From positions 62,001 to 126,000 of the forward strand of contig NZ_QJHB01000008.1 of the NCBI RefSeq assembly GCF_003260275.1: a stretch of 64,000 nt of DNA, in the 5' to 3' direction. How positions within the stretch are numbered: the stretch's first letter is position 1; every line of letters starts with the position of its first letter. The notes beneath the pieces were generated by a model, which saw nothing but the letters and a program-made list of their open reading frames with translations, did not search any database and had not been told where the DNA came from. Source of the stretch: Homoserinimonas sp. OAct 916. GTDB taxonomy: Bacteria > Actinomycetota > Actinomycetes > Actinomycetales > Microbacteriaceae. Made by a program: the position numbers and the translations under genes. Positions 36,176 through 45,064 of the stretch are shown here, piece by piece.

Positions 36176-36531
36176 GCTACGAGACCAACGTGAGGGTCGA
36201 ATGGCCGGGAACGGTCAGAACTGTCCGCGTAACCACGAGCATCCGGGACGACCTCACACAAGAGATCAGTGTCGACGGTCGAGTAATTGGATTCATTCAG
36301 CTGGCCGGTCCGGTCTTCGTAGCCTTGCTGGGCGCGCGGTCAGACCGTGCTGTGGAATGCAAGCAATCCCGCTCGTGGAATATGGCCGCGGCACAGCTAG
36401 TGATCGAGACCGGAATCTTTCCAAAGGAACCGGCCGCAAACGGGTCGCGCGGCAGCATCAGATGCCACCATCACCCGCTCTGCCTACGTTCGGCCTACCA
36501 CCGCAGCAACGCCGAACTCAGATACCTGTGA
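36172..36531 (+). CDS. Small hypothetical protein, 119 residues
   Basis: Unrecognised. The first 80 residues (SYETNVRVEWPGTVRTVRVTTSIRDDLTQEISVDGRVIGFIQLAGPVFVALLGARSDRAVECKQSRSW) look like a compact beta-rich domain. The Cys/His-rich tail (RCHHHPLC) could bind a metal. The GTG overlaps the upstream stop (GTGA) and AAGGGGA lies six bases before it; an ATG six bases earlier is an alternative. No signal peptide. Confidence 0.5.
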   Translation: MSYETNVRVEWPGTVRTVRVTTSIRDDLTQEISVDGRVIGFIQLAGPVFVALLGARSDRAVECKQSRSWNMAAAQLVIETGIFPKEPAANGSRGSIRCHHHPLCLRSAYHRSNAELRYL

Positions 36532-37007
36532 CACCAGGCCTACAAGCATGAAAATTGTTGCGAAATTCTTCGGACCGGGCGGCCCGGCCAGCTGTCCCGA
36601 TAACACCATCCCCTCGGAGGAGGTCCGACCCGACCTGGACAAGTTTGCAGCACCCTCATCGCAATTGGGAAAGCACAGTGAAATCACACGCTCAATCGGT
36701 TCCAGGGATAACACCCGGGGCTCGAGAAGGATAACGGCAGTTGCGGCCGAACCGTGCGTCACGAAACCCTTGAACGTGCCCTTGAATTCTTAGTCGTCCT
36801 GAGTTATAAAAACTATACGAATCAATACAGATATACCGATGACGCCCAGCGCGGGTGAGCGGCTATCGCATCCGCTATCGAGGGAGTTGACGAGCGGCAC
36901 GTCTGCGAGCGCGACCGACGTTGCTTCACCAGACGTCTGTATCCCAGGTGGATGGCTGAAGCCATTTTCTCCTTTCGCCGGGAGCCACTATCAGGAGGTG
37001 CAATTAT
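36532..37007. other. Gene-poor stretch with a strong promoter-like site
   Basis: No convincing gene; short open frames here have no ribosome site or protein-like composition. From 36781 the DNA becomes unusually AT-rich. It contains TTGAAT at 36782-36787 and TATAAA at 36805-36810 with a 17-base spacer on the plus strand, about 200 bases before the next gene. Confidence 0.5.
36782..36810 (+). promoter_or_regulatory. Sigma70-like promoter upstream of the 123-residue hypothetical gene
   Basis: TTGAAT, 17-base spacer, TATAAA. The predicted start near 36817 leaves a leader of about 190 bases before the AGGAGG-preceded ATG at 37008. Confidence 0.5.
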
Positions 37008-37379
37008 ATGAGTGCGTGGCGCCGTTACGATTCTCCGCTGTTACCTGCCTTCCACGAACGCTTCGAGGAGCGATGGGGCAAGGGGACCGCTCCGTTCCTG
37101 GATCCTGAAGTGCTCGACCAACCCATGCCGCGGGCGCAATGGATCAACGTGGATACCGGTGCCGCACTGGCTGTGGTGCCGGTGTGGAGCGACGATCAGT
37201 CCCAGCGATCCTTCGCCATGTTCTATCTGCCCCCCGCGGGAGATATCTGGCTTCTGCGTCCTGGCATCACCGACTATCTCGAACCCGGGCCTCTAGAAAA
37301 TTTGAGGTTGCGCAATGATGCCTTTAAAAAAGCCCTCGAGGACGCCCAGACATTCATTGAAGGATCCGGCTCGCTCTGA
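37008..37379 (+). CDS. Hypothetical protein, 123 residues
   Basis: Unrecognised soluble protein. An excellent AGGAGG site eight bases before the ATG and an intrinsic terminator 25 bases after the stop make it a well-defined single-gene unit. The sequence (YDSPLLPAFHERFEERWG, PRAQWINVDTGAALAVVPVWSDDQSQRSFAMFYLPPAGDIWLLRPG) has Trp-rich beta-strand segments and a helical, Lys/Asp-rich C-terminus. No membrane segment or signal peptide. Confidence 0.65.
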   Translation: MSAWRRYDSPLLPAFHERFEERWGKGTAPFLDPEVLDQPMPRAQWINVDTGAALAVVPVWSDDQSQRSFAMFYLPPAGDIWLLRPGITDYLEPGPLENLRLRNDAFKKALEDAQTFIEGSGSL

Positions 37380-37404
37380 TTTCGTTCGCTCACGTCGGAC
37401 TCAT

Positions 37405-37432
37405 CCGGGGTAGGTGAACCCCGGTCTTTTTT
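37405..37432 (+). terminator. Rho-independent terminator
   Basis: CCGGGGT-aggtga-ACCCCGG followed by tcTTTTTT on the plus strand. Ends the 123-residue gene. Confidence 0.9.
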
Positions 37433-37643
37433 GGACGCGAAGTACCGGCGTGCGGTCGGTCTCCCCACCCACATGCCTTCACGCGGCACGGAAGTTCCAC
37501 ATTGATCGTCGCCGGCGGTCGCGAGTCGACCGACCTGGGGGGACGCCGACCCTCCGTGGCCGAAGAGCCGAGTGCGCGGGCGAGACTTATGATGCTTAAC
37601 GGAGCGTCAAATATCGCGAGTTCTACCGGGAGGGCGTGACAGC

Positions 37644-38582
37644 ATGAGCCTTGAGGTGATCTCTCTGACGCCGGCTCAGGCGCTCGGCATCCCGGTTGCG
37701 CTCGTCGGTGCGATCTTCCTCTCTTTAGGAGCGCAGTTCCAACAGCACGGAGTCGCGAAGGTACACGACACGGAGAAGGTCGAAGCTGGACGATCGGGTT
37801 TGGGAATGGGGCAACTTCTCTCCCTGGCCACACGTCCGTCGTGGCTGATCGGGACGCTCATGCTCGGGCTCGCAATCGTCTTCCAACTGGTCAGCCTCTA
37901 CCTCGCCCCGTTGACGGTGGTGCAACCGCTAGGCGCGATCGCGCTGGTCCTCACCTCGGTCATCACCGCCCGGATAGCCAAGACGAAGCTCACAGCGGCC
38001 ACGATTCGCGCCATCATTTACTGCGTCGGCGGGGTCGGCCTGTTCGTGGCCGTTGCATCTCTGACCACCACCACGGTCCCGATCACCGACTCCCAATTGG
38101 GAATCGTGGTGATCGTTCTGGTGTGCATCCTGATCGCGCTCGGATTGGCGTTCGTCTTCCTGCGCAAGCGATTCAGCCGAATTTTCTACGTGGCAGCGGC
38201 AGGAGTTCTCTTCGGCTTCGTCGCAACGCTCGCAAAGGTGCTCATCACGCGAATTCAGACAATCATCCACGGAGGATTTCACATCACGCCCGCAGATTGG
38301 TTGACCGGCGCCTGCCTGCTCGGGCTGGTCGTCGCGGCGCTCCTCGGAACCTATTTCGTTCAAACCGCCTACTCGTCCGGGTCGCCGGAACTGGTTGTCG
38401 CGGCGCTCACCGTCATCGACCCACTTGTCGGGGTAACCATCGGAATCATCGTTCTCGGCGAGGCCACATCCGCGCCGCTTTGGGCGGGGGCGGTATTCAT
38501 CGTTGCCGGACTGATCGCCATCTACGGGGTGATCCAACTCTCTCGGCAACAACCCAAGCCCGGCCTGCCGGTTCACCCATAG
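37644..38582 (+). CDS. DMT-family (EamA/NIPA-like) transporter
   Basis: 312-residue membrane protein with about nine to ten hydrophobic helices. The repeated segments (ALVGAIFLSLGAQFQQHGVAK, LYLAPLTVVQPLGAIALVLTSVITARI and ELVVAALTVIDPLVGVTIGIIVLGE) match the actinobacterial DMT superfamily. The two halves are related, as expected for EamA-type carriers. GGGAGGG lies nine bases before the ATG. It converges on the cytosine-deaminase-family gene. Substrate cannot be assigned. Confidence 0.8.
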   Translation: MSLEVISLTPAQALGIPVALVGAIFLSLGAQFQQHGVAKVHDTEKVEAGRSGLGMGQLLSLATRPSWLIGTLMLGLAIVFQLVSLYLAPLTVVQPLGAIALVLTSVITARIAKTKLTAATIRAIIYCVGGVGLFVAVASLTTTTVPITDSQLGIVVIVLVCILIALGLAFVFLRKRFSRIFYVAAAGVLFGFVATLAKVLITRIQTIIHGGFHITPADWLTGACLLGLVVAALLGTYFVQTAYSSGSPELVVAALTVIDPLVGVTIGIIVLGEATSAPLWAGAVFIVAGLIAIYGVIQLSRQQPKPGLPVHP

Positions 38583-38620
38583 GCGACGGCCCACTTCAGC
38601 AACGCCACCAGTTGCTTCCC

Positions 38621-39880
38621 TTACCTGGTCTTCCTGAAGAGATCGATCTCGATCTCGTAGCTTGGCGCGGGGCGCTTGAACAGGTATTCGCCATTGCGAA
38701 TCGAAGCCAGCACGTCGGCGCGCTGACGCACGGCCTCGAACGGCGTATTGGCGTTCAGTACCAGAAAGTTCGCCGGCTTGCCCACTTCGATTCCGTACCG
38801 GTCTTCCACGTTCAGGGTCTTGGCGCCGTTGTAGGTGATCAGGTCCAAGCACCTGTCCAACTCGTCAAAGGACATGATCTGTGCGAGGTGGATGCCGTTG
38901 TCGAGAATGTTCATCATGTTGCCGTTGCCCACCGGATACCACGGGTCGTTGATGGAGTCCTGGCCGAAGCAGACGTTGATTCCGTTCTCCCACATCTCCT
39001 TCACCCGGGTGAGGCCGCGCCGTTTGGGATAGGAGTCCTGACGACCCTGAAGATAAGCGTTCTCGGTGGGATTCGCGGTGAAGTTCATCCCCGACTTCTG
39101 GAACAGTCCCATCATGCGGTAGGCGTAGGCGTTGTCCACCGAGCCGAAGGAGCAGGTGTGGCTGGCGGTCGTGCGGGCACCAATGCCTTCGATCATCACC
39201 AGGGCGTTGAGCAGCTCGACGAACCGGCTCATCACATCGTCGGTTTCGTCGCAGTGTACGTCGATCAGCTTGCCGTACTTTTCGGCCAGTTCGACGGTCC
39301 GACGGACGGACTTCTCACCGATCTCGCGTGCCCATTCAAAGTGCGGGATGCCCCCGACGCAGTCCGCGCCCATCTTCAGCGCCTCCTCGATCATCTCATC
39401 GCCGCCTTTGTAGGCGTACATACCCTCCTGCGGGAATGCGACGATCTGGATGGTGACGTTGTCCCTCAGTTGTTCGCGGATTTCCAGCATTGCCTTCAGG
39501 CCGGTCAGTTTCGGATCATCCACGTCGATGTGGGTGCGGATGAACTGCACGCCTTTGGAAACCTCTTCCTCGATGCCCTTCAGCGCACGTTCGCGCGCAT
39601 CCTCGAGTGTCTGGGTCTTCTTGACATCGTGCCAGCGGGCGATGCCTTCAAACAGCGTGCCGCTCGTGTTTGTGGCGCCCTCGTTGCGGGCGGTGTACAC
39701 GTAATCCAGGTGCAGGTGGGCATCGACGTACGGCGGCACCACCAGCCGGCCGCCCAGGTCGATTTCCTCGTCTGCTTCGGGCAGATTCGTGCCGATCTGC
39801 GTGATCACACCCTTGTCGACCAAGATCTCGCTGGCGTGGTCGTGCTGTCGGTAGATTCGAGCGTTGGTGAACTTCTTCAT
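38621..39880 (-). CDS. codA: Cytosine deaminase-family amidohydrolase
   Basis: 419-residue TIM-barrel amidohydrolase. Metal and catalytic residues line up with E. coli CodA at a constant offset of about five: His55/His57 (VDAHLHLD), His209 and Glu212 (HCDETDD), His241 (ASHTCSFG) and Asp308 (FGQDSINDPW). The segment NDPWYPVGNGNMMNILDNGIHLAQIM parallels the CodA region after the metal Asp. Cytosine to uracil is the best guess, but the family also includes isocytosine and creatinine deaminases. No codB permease is adjacent. Confidence 0.8.
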   Translation of the reverse strand: MKKFTNARIYRQHDHASEILVDKGVITQIGTNLPEADEEIDLGGRLVVPPYVDAHLHLDYVYTARNEGATNTSGTLFEGIARWHDVKKTQTLEDARERALKGIEEEVSKGVQFIRTHIDVDDPKLTGLKAMLEIREQLRDNVTIQIVAFPQEGMYAYKGGDEMIEEALKMGADCVGGIPHFEWAREIGEKSVRRTVELAEKYGKLIDVHCDETDDVMSRFVELLNALVMIEGIGARTTASHTCSFGSVDNAYAYRMMGLFQKSGMNFTANPTENAYLQGRQDSYPKRRGLTRVKEMWENGINVCFGQDSINDPWYPVGNGNMMNILDNGIHLAQIMSFDELDRCLDLITYNGAKTLNVEDRYGIEVGKPANFLVLNANTPFEAVRQRADVLASIRNGEYLFKRPAPSYEIEIDLFRKTR

Positions 39881-40002
39881 CGCTTCCTCATGTCATTTCA
39901 GTTGATCCGCCGGCTACGTCCCCGCCCATTTTCAGAGGTTGGGAAGAAGCTCTCTGAGTGAGTGTTGCGCAGGTCTACACTTGCCGTTGGAAAGGACGAG
40001 CC

Positions 40003-40608
40003 ATGCCCACCATTCAGCACCACCAGCCACCGTACTCCGTCGGTTACTTCGTCGGCAGCCTGGCGACTAATTCGATCAATCGTATGCTGTCGCAGGCTCT
40101 CATTCGCCTCGCACCGGTCGAACTTGAGTTCACCGAGATCCCCATCCGCGACCTGCCGCTCTACAGCTACGACTTCGACGCCGATTACCCGCCAGAAGGA
40201 CGTGCGCTCAAGCAGTCCATCGAGTCGGTCGACGCCGTATTGTTCGTCACCCCGGAATACAATCGGTCGATCCCTGGGGGCCTCAAGAACGCGATCGATT
40301 GGGCGAGTCGACCGTGGGGCGAGAACTCGTTTTCCGGTAAGCCGTCGGCTGTCATCGGTGGATCCATTGGGGCGATCGGCACGGCCGTCGCGCAACAGAA
40401 CCTGCGCAGCGTGCTCAGCTTCTGCAACTCGCCACAAATGAACGCGCCGGAGGCCTACATCCAGATCACCGATGGGCTGATCACCGATGACGGCGACGTC
40501 ACCAACGAAGGCACCGCCGAATTTCTGCGCGACTACATGAACACGTTTCTCCAGTTCATCACACGGGTGCTGACTGTGGTTCCGCAGCCGCGGTCCTCGG
40601 ACACGTGA
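40003..40608 (+). CDS. NAD(P)H-dependent FMN reductase
   Basis: 201-residue flavodoxin-like reductase. The FMN-binding start is YFVGSLATNSINRML and the isoalloxazine contact is VTPEYNRSIPGGLKNAIDW, the signature of the ArsH/azoreductase-like FMN_red family that reduces quinones, azo dyes or chromate. AAAGGA before the ATG at 40003 supports the start. Divergent from codA and convergent with the antiporter. Proximity to the quinone module 5 kb away may be meaningful, but nothing links them directly. Confidence 0.85.
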   Translation: MPTIQHHQPPYSVGYFVGSLATNSINRMLSQALIRLAPVELEFTEIPIRDLPLYSYDFDADYPPEGRALKQSIESVDAVLFVTPEYNRSIPGGLKNAIDWASRPWGENSFSGKPSAVIGGSIGAIGTAVAQQNLRSVLSFCNSPQMNAPEAYIQITDGLITDDGDVTNEGTAEFLRDYMNTFLQFITRVLTVVPQPRSSDT

Positions 40609-40633
40609 ACCACCGGATCTGCCACGGTGCGGG

Positions 40634-42208
40634 TCACAGGACGACGATCAGCTGCGCCAGAAGGATCTTCACGATGATCCCGAGCGCAAAGATTGCCGCG
40701 TAACCGCCCTCCACCCTTTCGTCGACGACTCGTGAGTCCGCATAGGCGAGGACGGCGGGTTGACCGACGAGGCCTGCAAGGGCTCCCGAGGCTCGTGGAG
40801 CGCTCACCCCGATCCGTCGCGCGGTGACGAGCAGGACGGCCGCCGCAATGGTGACGATCAGAACCGCAGTGAGGAGTACCTTCAGCCCGACCAGTGTGAA
40901 CGCTTGCGAAGCGAAGTCCTGACCGGAGGACAGCCCAACCGCGGCGAGGAACAACAGCAGCCCCAACTGTCGGATCGTTCGATTCGCGGCCGCCGGCATG
41001 CCCCACACAACCGGTCCGGTTCGTTCGAGCCCACCCAACACCATCCCGACCAGGAGCGGACCCGCCGCCGACCCGAGCGAGAAGCTCACCCCTCCGGGCA
41101 GCGGGAGGGCGATCAGCCCCAGCCCCAAGCCCAGCGCCATGCCGATGCCGACGGTGAACGCATCGATCTCAGAAACCCGCTGCTCGGAATCACCGAGGAA
41201 CTCTGAGACGGCCTCGAGTTCGTCACTCGGCACGACGGCGAGAACCCGATCGCCGAGGTCGAGGGTCAGATCGTCGCGCGCCAGGAGGTCGAGGTCCCCG
41301 CGCCGAACGCGTGTGATCACACCCCCGAAGCGTCCGGGCATGTCCAACTCTGCGACGCTGAGGCCGGCGACCTGTCGACGTGATACCACGAACCGCCGAA
41401 AGTCGACCGACGTGCGATCATCGGCGAGGTGTTCAGTGGCTCGTTCGCCCAGGTGGGCGATTGCCTCGTTGACGCGCGCCAGCGGACCGACGACCACGAC
41501 CCGGTCTCCGGGCTGGAGTTCCTCGCCGGGTGTGGCCACGCGAGTGCGGCCGTCACGATCGAGGTACGAGATCAGAACACGCTGGTCGGCGAACCCGGGC
41601 ACATCCTCGAACCGTGTTCGGGTGTTCACCAGTGCGGTGCATGCGTCCAGTCCGAGACTCGCTGTCGGCTGTGGGTCGCGGCGCGCGGGCCACGTTCGAT
41701 TGACAACGACCGACACGGCGAGGATTGCAACCGTCACTCCGATCGGATATCCGAGCGAATACCCGACTGCGGGTTCGGAGGTGCCGGCGGCGGCCGTTGC
41801 GGCGGCGAGCGCCGGAGTCGAGGTCAAAGCCCCCGCGAACGTGCCCGCCGTGAGCGCCCCTCCCAGGTCGAGGAGCCTCCCGATCCCGACCGCGGCTGTT
41901 CCCGCCCCGAGGATTGCGACGACGGCTGCGACCATCAACGGCAGTTGCCGTCGGAGGTCCCGGAAAAACGTGTTGCCCGCTGCGAGACCCACTGTGTAGA
42001 CGAAGAGGGCGAGCCCCAAGGTCTGGATGAGGGCGAGCCCTTCCCCGAGGCGAGGATCCACGGCTCCGAGGCTCAGTCCAACGAACAGGGCTCCCGCGGA
42101 GCCGAATCGCAGCGGCCCGAATGGGATTGCGCCGAACGCGGTCCCCAGCGCAACGACAAGGAAGACTGTCAGAAGGGGAGAGTTCGCCAGGATGTCGAGG
42201 GCTACCAC
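40634..42208 (-). CDS. AspT/YidE/YbjL-family antiporter with TrkA-C domains
   Basis: 524 residues. Two blocks of membrane helices (about 1-170 and 350-524) flank a cytosolic centre with two TrkA-C-type modules (FADQRVLISYLDRDGRTRVATPGEELQPGDRVVVVG and FGGVITRVRRGDLDLLARDDLTLDLGDRVLAVV). The duplicated segment QTLGLALFVYTVGLAAG / QLGLLLFLAAVGLSSGQDF is the AspT duplication. Family members exchange aspartate-alanine or other carboxylates; TrkA-C modules may sense a nucleotide. Substrate unknown. The 229 bases between it and the next gene upstream show no gene. Confidence 0.87.
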   Translation of the reverse strand: MVALDILANSPLLTVFLVVALGTAFGAIPFGPLRFGSAGALFVGLSLGAVDPRLGEGLALIQTLGLALFVYTVGLAAGNTFFRDLRRQLPLMVAAVVAILGAGTAAVGIGRLLDLGGALTAGTFAGALTSTPALAAATAAAGTSEPAVGYSLGYPIGVTVAILAVSVVVNRTWPARRDPQPTASLGLDACTALVNTRTRFEDVPGFADQRVLISYLDRDGRTRVATPGEELQPGDRVVVVGPLARVNEAIAHLGERATEHLADDRTSVDFRRFVVSRRQVAGLSVAELDMPGRFGGVITRVRRGDLDLLARDDLTLDLGDRVLAVVPSDELEAVSEFLGDSEQRVSEIDAFTVGIGMALGLGLGLIALPLPGGVSFSLGSAAGPLLVGMVLGGLERTGPVVWGMPAAANRTIRQLGLLLFLAAVGLSSGQDFASQAFTLVGLKVLLTAVLIVTIAAAVLLVTARRIGVSAPRASGALAGLVGQPAVLAYADSRVVDERVEGGYAAIFALGIIVKILLAQLIVVL

Positions 42209-42437
42209 TCAACCTCCTTCAGGACAGACCGAAAAATGAGGTTCACGCCACTAAGACACGTTGCCTCACACGGAAGCCCGAAAACGTGATGCGGCTCATG
42301 CAACAAGGACACAGCGAGGTTGAGCACCCTGAGACTCGTCACTATCACACGCTATCAAGCGTGCCAACGTCCCGAGGGAGCTGCGATCTGAGAACCGATC
42401 GGCGCACTCCGGCTCAGGGACACTCGAGTCTGTCCGA

Positions 42438-43496
42438 CTATTCGTTTGGATTCACCAGGATCTTTACATGCTCCTCGTTGTTGTTGATGAGCTGGTCGAA
42501 GCCGCCCGAGACAAGCTCGTCCAGCGGAATCCTCGCGGTGATGAACGGCGCGAGCCTGACCCTGCCCTCCTGCACCAGCTTGATCACGGCGGGATGGTCG
42601 TTCGCGTAACCGATCGTCCCCCTCAGATCGATCTCTTTGAGAACCAGAGCTGGCATGTCCACTTCGGGCTTGTAACTCCAGATGGAGACATTCACGATGA
42701 CAGCCCCTGGGCGCACGGCGTCGATCAGCATGTCGAGCACCACCGGGACGGAACTGCACTCGAATCCGACGTCCGCACCGGCCCCGGTGAGTTCACGCAC
42801 CTTGTCGGCGACGTCGACCTCGCGCGGGTCGAACACCTCGTCGGCGACCCCGGTCTCCAAGGCAGCCTTCTTGCGCGCCGCGCTGAGCTCGGAGATGTAG
42901 ACGGTCAAGCCGTACGCCTTCAGCACGGCAGCGGTCAGCAGGCCGATGGGGCCGGCCCCACCGACGACAGCGACATCTCCCGCTTTCGCACCGCTGCGCA
43001 CGAATGCATGGTGTGCGACGGACAGCGGTTCGATGAGTGCCGCCTCATCCAACGGGATATCGCCGACCGGATGCACCCACCGTCGTTGCACCACGATCTT
43101 TTCGGCGAGGCCGCCGCCTCGACCGGCCAGACCGATGAAATTCATGTCATCGGAGAGCTGGTAGGAGTGCCCCGGACCCACTTCGACGTCATCGCGGATG
43201 ATGTACGGCTCCACCACGACGCTCTCGCCGATCTGGAGGTCATCGACGCCCTCGCCGAGGGCGGTCACCGTGCCCGAGAATTCATGTCCCAACGTCACCG
43301 GTGCCTCTTCACCGGAGATCGGATGCGGCGAGCCAGCAGGCGGGATGAAGATCGGTCCTTCTAGGTACTCGTGCAGATCCGTGCCGCAGATCCCGTTCCA
43401 GGCGACGTCGATCGCAACGGTTCCAGGCGTCAACTCCGGCTCCGGAACGTCTTCTATCCGGATGTCCTTGCGGTCGTAGTAGCGGGCTGCTCTCAT
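42438..43496 (-). CDS. 2,3-butanediol dehydrogenase-like zinc alcohol dehydrogenase
   Basis: 352-residue medium-chain dehydrogenase. Catalytic-zinc residues are in NGICGTDLHEY and LGHEFSGTV; the NAD site is VAVVGGAGPIGLLTAAVLKAYG. The lobe that normally carries four structural-zinc cysteines reads VVEPYIIRDDVEVGPGHSYQLSDDMNFIGLAGRGGGLAE without cysteines, the pattern of butanediol/acetoin dehydrogenases of low-GC Gram-positives. Interconverts acetoin and 2,3-butanediol by inference. Single gene; no acetolactate genes are near. Confidence 0.85.
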   Translation of the reverse strand: MRAARYYDRKDIRIEDVPEPELTPGTVAIDVAWNGICGTDLHEYLEGPIFIPPAGSPHPISGEEAPVTLGHEFSGTVTALGEGVDDLQIGESVVVEPYIIRDDVEVGPGHSYQLSDDMNFIGLAGRGGGLAEKIVVQRRWVHPVGDIPLDEAALIEPLSVAHHAFVRSGAKAGDVAVVGGAGPIGLLTAAVLKAYGLTVYISELSAARKKAALETGVADEVFDPREVDVADKVRELTGAGADVGFECSSVPVVLDMLIDAVRPGAVIVNVSIWSYKPEVDMPALVLKEIDLRGTIGYANDHPAVIKLVQEGRVRLAPFITARIPLDELVSGGFDQLINNNEEHVKILVNPNE

Positions 43497-43639
43497 GACG
43501 CATCTCCCTCAACAGTTGTAGTTCGAGTGTATGGCGATCATCGGAAAAATGTCCACTGTCCCCCGCAGCCCTCGAGGGGCCCGTATACCGGGCTTGAAGC
43601 ACGGGACCGCGTCCGGTGCGCGTCTCCGCCGAACGAGTT

Positions 43640-43830
43640 CGAATGCAGAGGACCACCGGTTGGACTTGACCACCACGGCCGGGCAGCGGTACTCGTTCTC
43701 GCTGATGGGGCTGTCAGTCACCGCGTTCTATGACCGCCTCGGACAGGGATTGGCGACGTTGGGGGTGAAGGCGGAGGTCGCCTTGCCACACCCGTTCGAC
43801 CTGCCTGATGCGGATCGTGCGTTCAGCTCC
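43640..43830 (+). pseudogene. Remnant of a DUF5996 gene
   Basis: About 63 codons (EDHRLDLTTTAGQ, LSVTAFYDRLGQGLATLGVKAEV, PFDLPDADRAF) correspond to the middle of the DUF5996 family, where DHxL, SVxxFYxxL, LGI and the Pro-rich turn are conserved. The expected N-terminal 100 and C-terminal 80 residues are missing in every frame, and the 3' end runs into the maleylacetate reductase gene. So this is a truncated leftover, probably from the rearrangement that brought in the neighbouring genes. The flanking bases of the 43497-43871 gap hold nothing else. Confidence 0.6.
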
Positions 43831-43871
43831 CCACGCCCGGCGGTGACCACAATGACGCTCCGACGTCCGGA

Positions 43872-44948
43872 TCAGCACATGCTACCCGGTGAGGTTCCGG
43901 CGTGGGCTGCACCAAGCAGAGCGGTGAGGTTCTCCTCGGTGACGCGACGGGGGTTGGACGCGGGGATGGCGGGCAGGATGAGCTGGACGGCTTCGTTGAT
44001 GCCTTCTGCAGACAGCCCGAGGTCTTTGAGTGCTGTTGGTGCACCCACTGCGGCGCGCAGGGAGTTCAGTCCGTCCACGGCGTTCTCGGCACTCAGCGCG
44101 TCCGCGATTCTGTGGGCCGCCCCCTGAGCGGCGGGAGCGTTGAAAGCCAGCACGTACGGGAGCACGACTGCGTGGGTTTGAGCGTGGGGCATGTTCCATC
44201 GGCCGCCCAGCACATGGCAGATCTTGTGGTGCAGGCCGGATCCGGCGGACGCGAAGGCGACCGCGGAGAGGTATGACCCGTACAGCGCCTGTTCCCTGCC
44301 AGCCAGGTCGTTCGGGTCGTTGCTGATCGCTGGGAGCGCCTTGCTCAGGGTGCGGATGCCGTCTAGGGCCAGCGCCTGATTGATGGGGTCGGTGCGGGGC
44401 GCCCACATCGAATCGATACAGTGGGCCAGGGCGTTCATGCCGGAGGCAATGCTCACTTCCTTCGGCAGCGACAGCGTGAGCGCGGCATCGTAGATCACGG
44501 TCACCGGCAGAACGCGGTCATCGACTCCCGTGGTCTTACGGGATGATTCGGTCAGTCCCCACACGTTGGTCGCCTCGGAGCCTGCGTAGGTGGTCGGAAT
44601 GGCGACGATGGGCAGATCTGTTTTCAGGGCGATGGCTTTGGACAGGCCGGTCGTGGATCCGCCGCCGATACTGACCAGCAGGTCGATGCCGTTATTGATT
44701 GCCACGTTCCGGGCGTTCTCCGCCTGGCCGATGGAGACGTGCGGGGCTACCTCGTCATGGATCAGTACGGGGTCGATGTCGGCGATGATCCGTTCCGCTT
44801 CAGGCCGTTGCCTGGCCGAGGTGATCACCATGACCCTTTTCGCGTCCAGGCGTTCCACCTCGCCGGCCAGGTGTTCCGCTGCGTTGCCAGTGCCGAACAG
44901 CACGCGCTGGCCCAAGGTGATGTGTTCGAACTTTCTCTGCCGTTCCAT
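43872..44948 (-). CDS. Maleylacetate reductase
   Basis: Iron-alcohol-dehydrogenase-fold protein (358 residues) that reduces maleylacetate to 3-oxoadipate with NAD(P)H. The cofactor motif is SIGGGSTTGLSKAIAL, followed by IPTTYAGSEATNVWGLTE and HKICHVLGGRWNMPHAQTHAVVLPYVLAFN, the pattern of LinF/TfdF-type reductases rather than of true Fe-dependent ADHs. AGGAG lies six bases before the ATG. It is downstream of the MarR gene on the same strand, 116 bases away. A CGTTCCA/TGGAACG hairpin (45033-45055) sits in that gap. Confidence 0.9.
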   Translation of the reverse strand: MERQRKFEHITLGQRVLFGTGNAAEHLAGEVERLDAKRVMVITSARQRPEAERIIADIDPVLIHDEVAPHVSIGQAENARNVAINNGIDLLVSIGGGSTTGLSKAIALKTDLPIVAIPTTYAGSEATNVWGLTESSRKTTGVDDRVLPVTVIYDAALTLSLPKEVSIASGMNALAHCIDSMWAPRTDPINQALALDGIRTLSKALPAISNDPNDLAGREQALYGSYLSAVAFASAGSGLHHKICHVLGGRWNMPHAQTHAVVLPYVLAFNAPAAQGAAHRIADALSAENAVDGLNSLRAAVGAPTALKDLGLSAEGINEAVQLILPAIPASNPRRVTEENLTALLGAAHAGTSPGSMC

Positions 44949-45064
44949 GGCGACTCCTGGTCGGTTACTGGTCTCGGGGGCGAACCGGATGGCGGCTGGG
45001 GCTGATGGACGGGGAAATGCCCTTCCTCGGACCGTTCCAACTTCTCACTGGAACGCCGGGGGTG

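Noticed and set aside
36839-37108. Small plus-strand frame downstream of the AT-rich promoter
   Set aside because: No ribosome site, Ser/Pro/Arg-rich product, and it overlaps the AGGAGG-preceded gene at 37008 in another frame.
37841-39961. 706-codon plus-strand frame opposite the cytosine-deaminase-family gene
   Set aside because: Its product is a His/Arg/Val-rich shadow antisense to a well-conserved amidohydrolase and crosses the DMT transporter in another frame.
45033-45055. CGTTCCA/TGGAACG hairpin considered as a fourth copy of the 61-bp repeat
   Set aside because: Only the short GTTCC/GGAAC arms match; length, tip and flanks differ. It is at most a local stem-loop after the marR gene.
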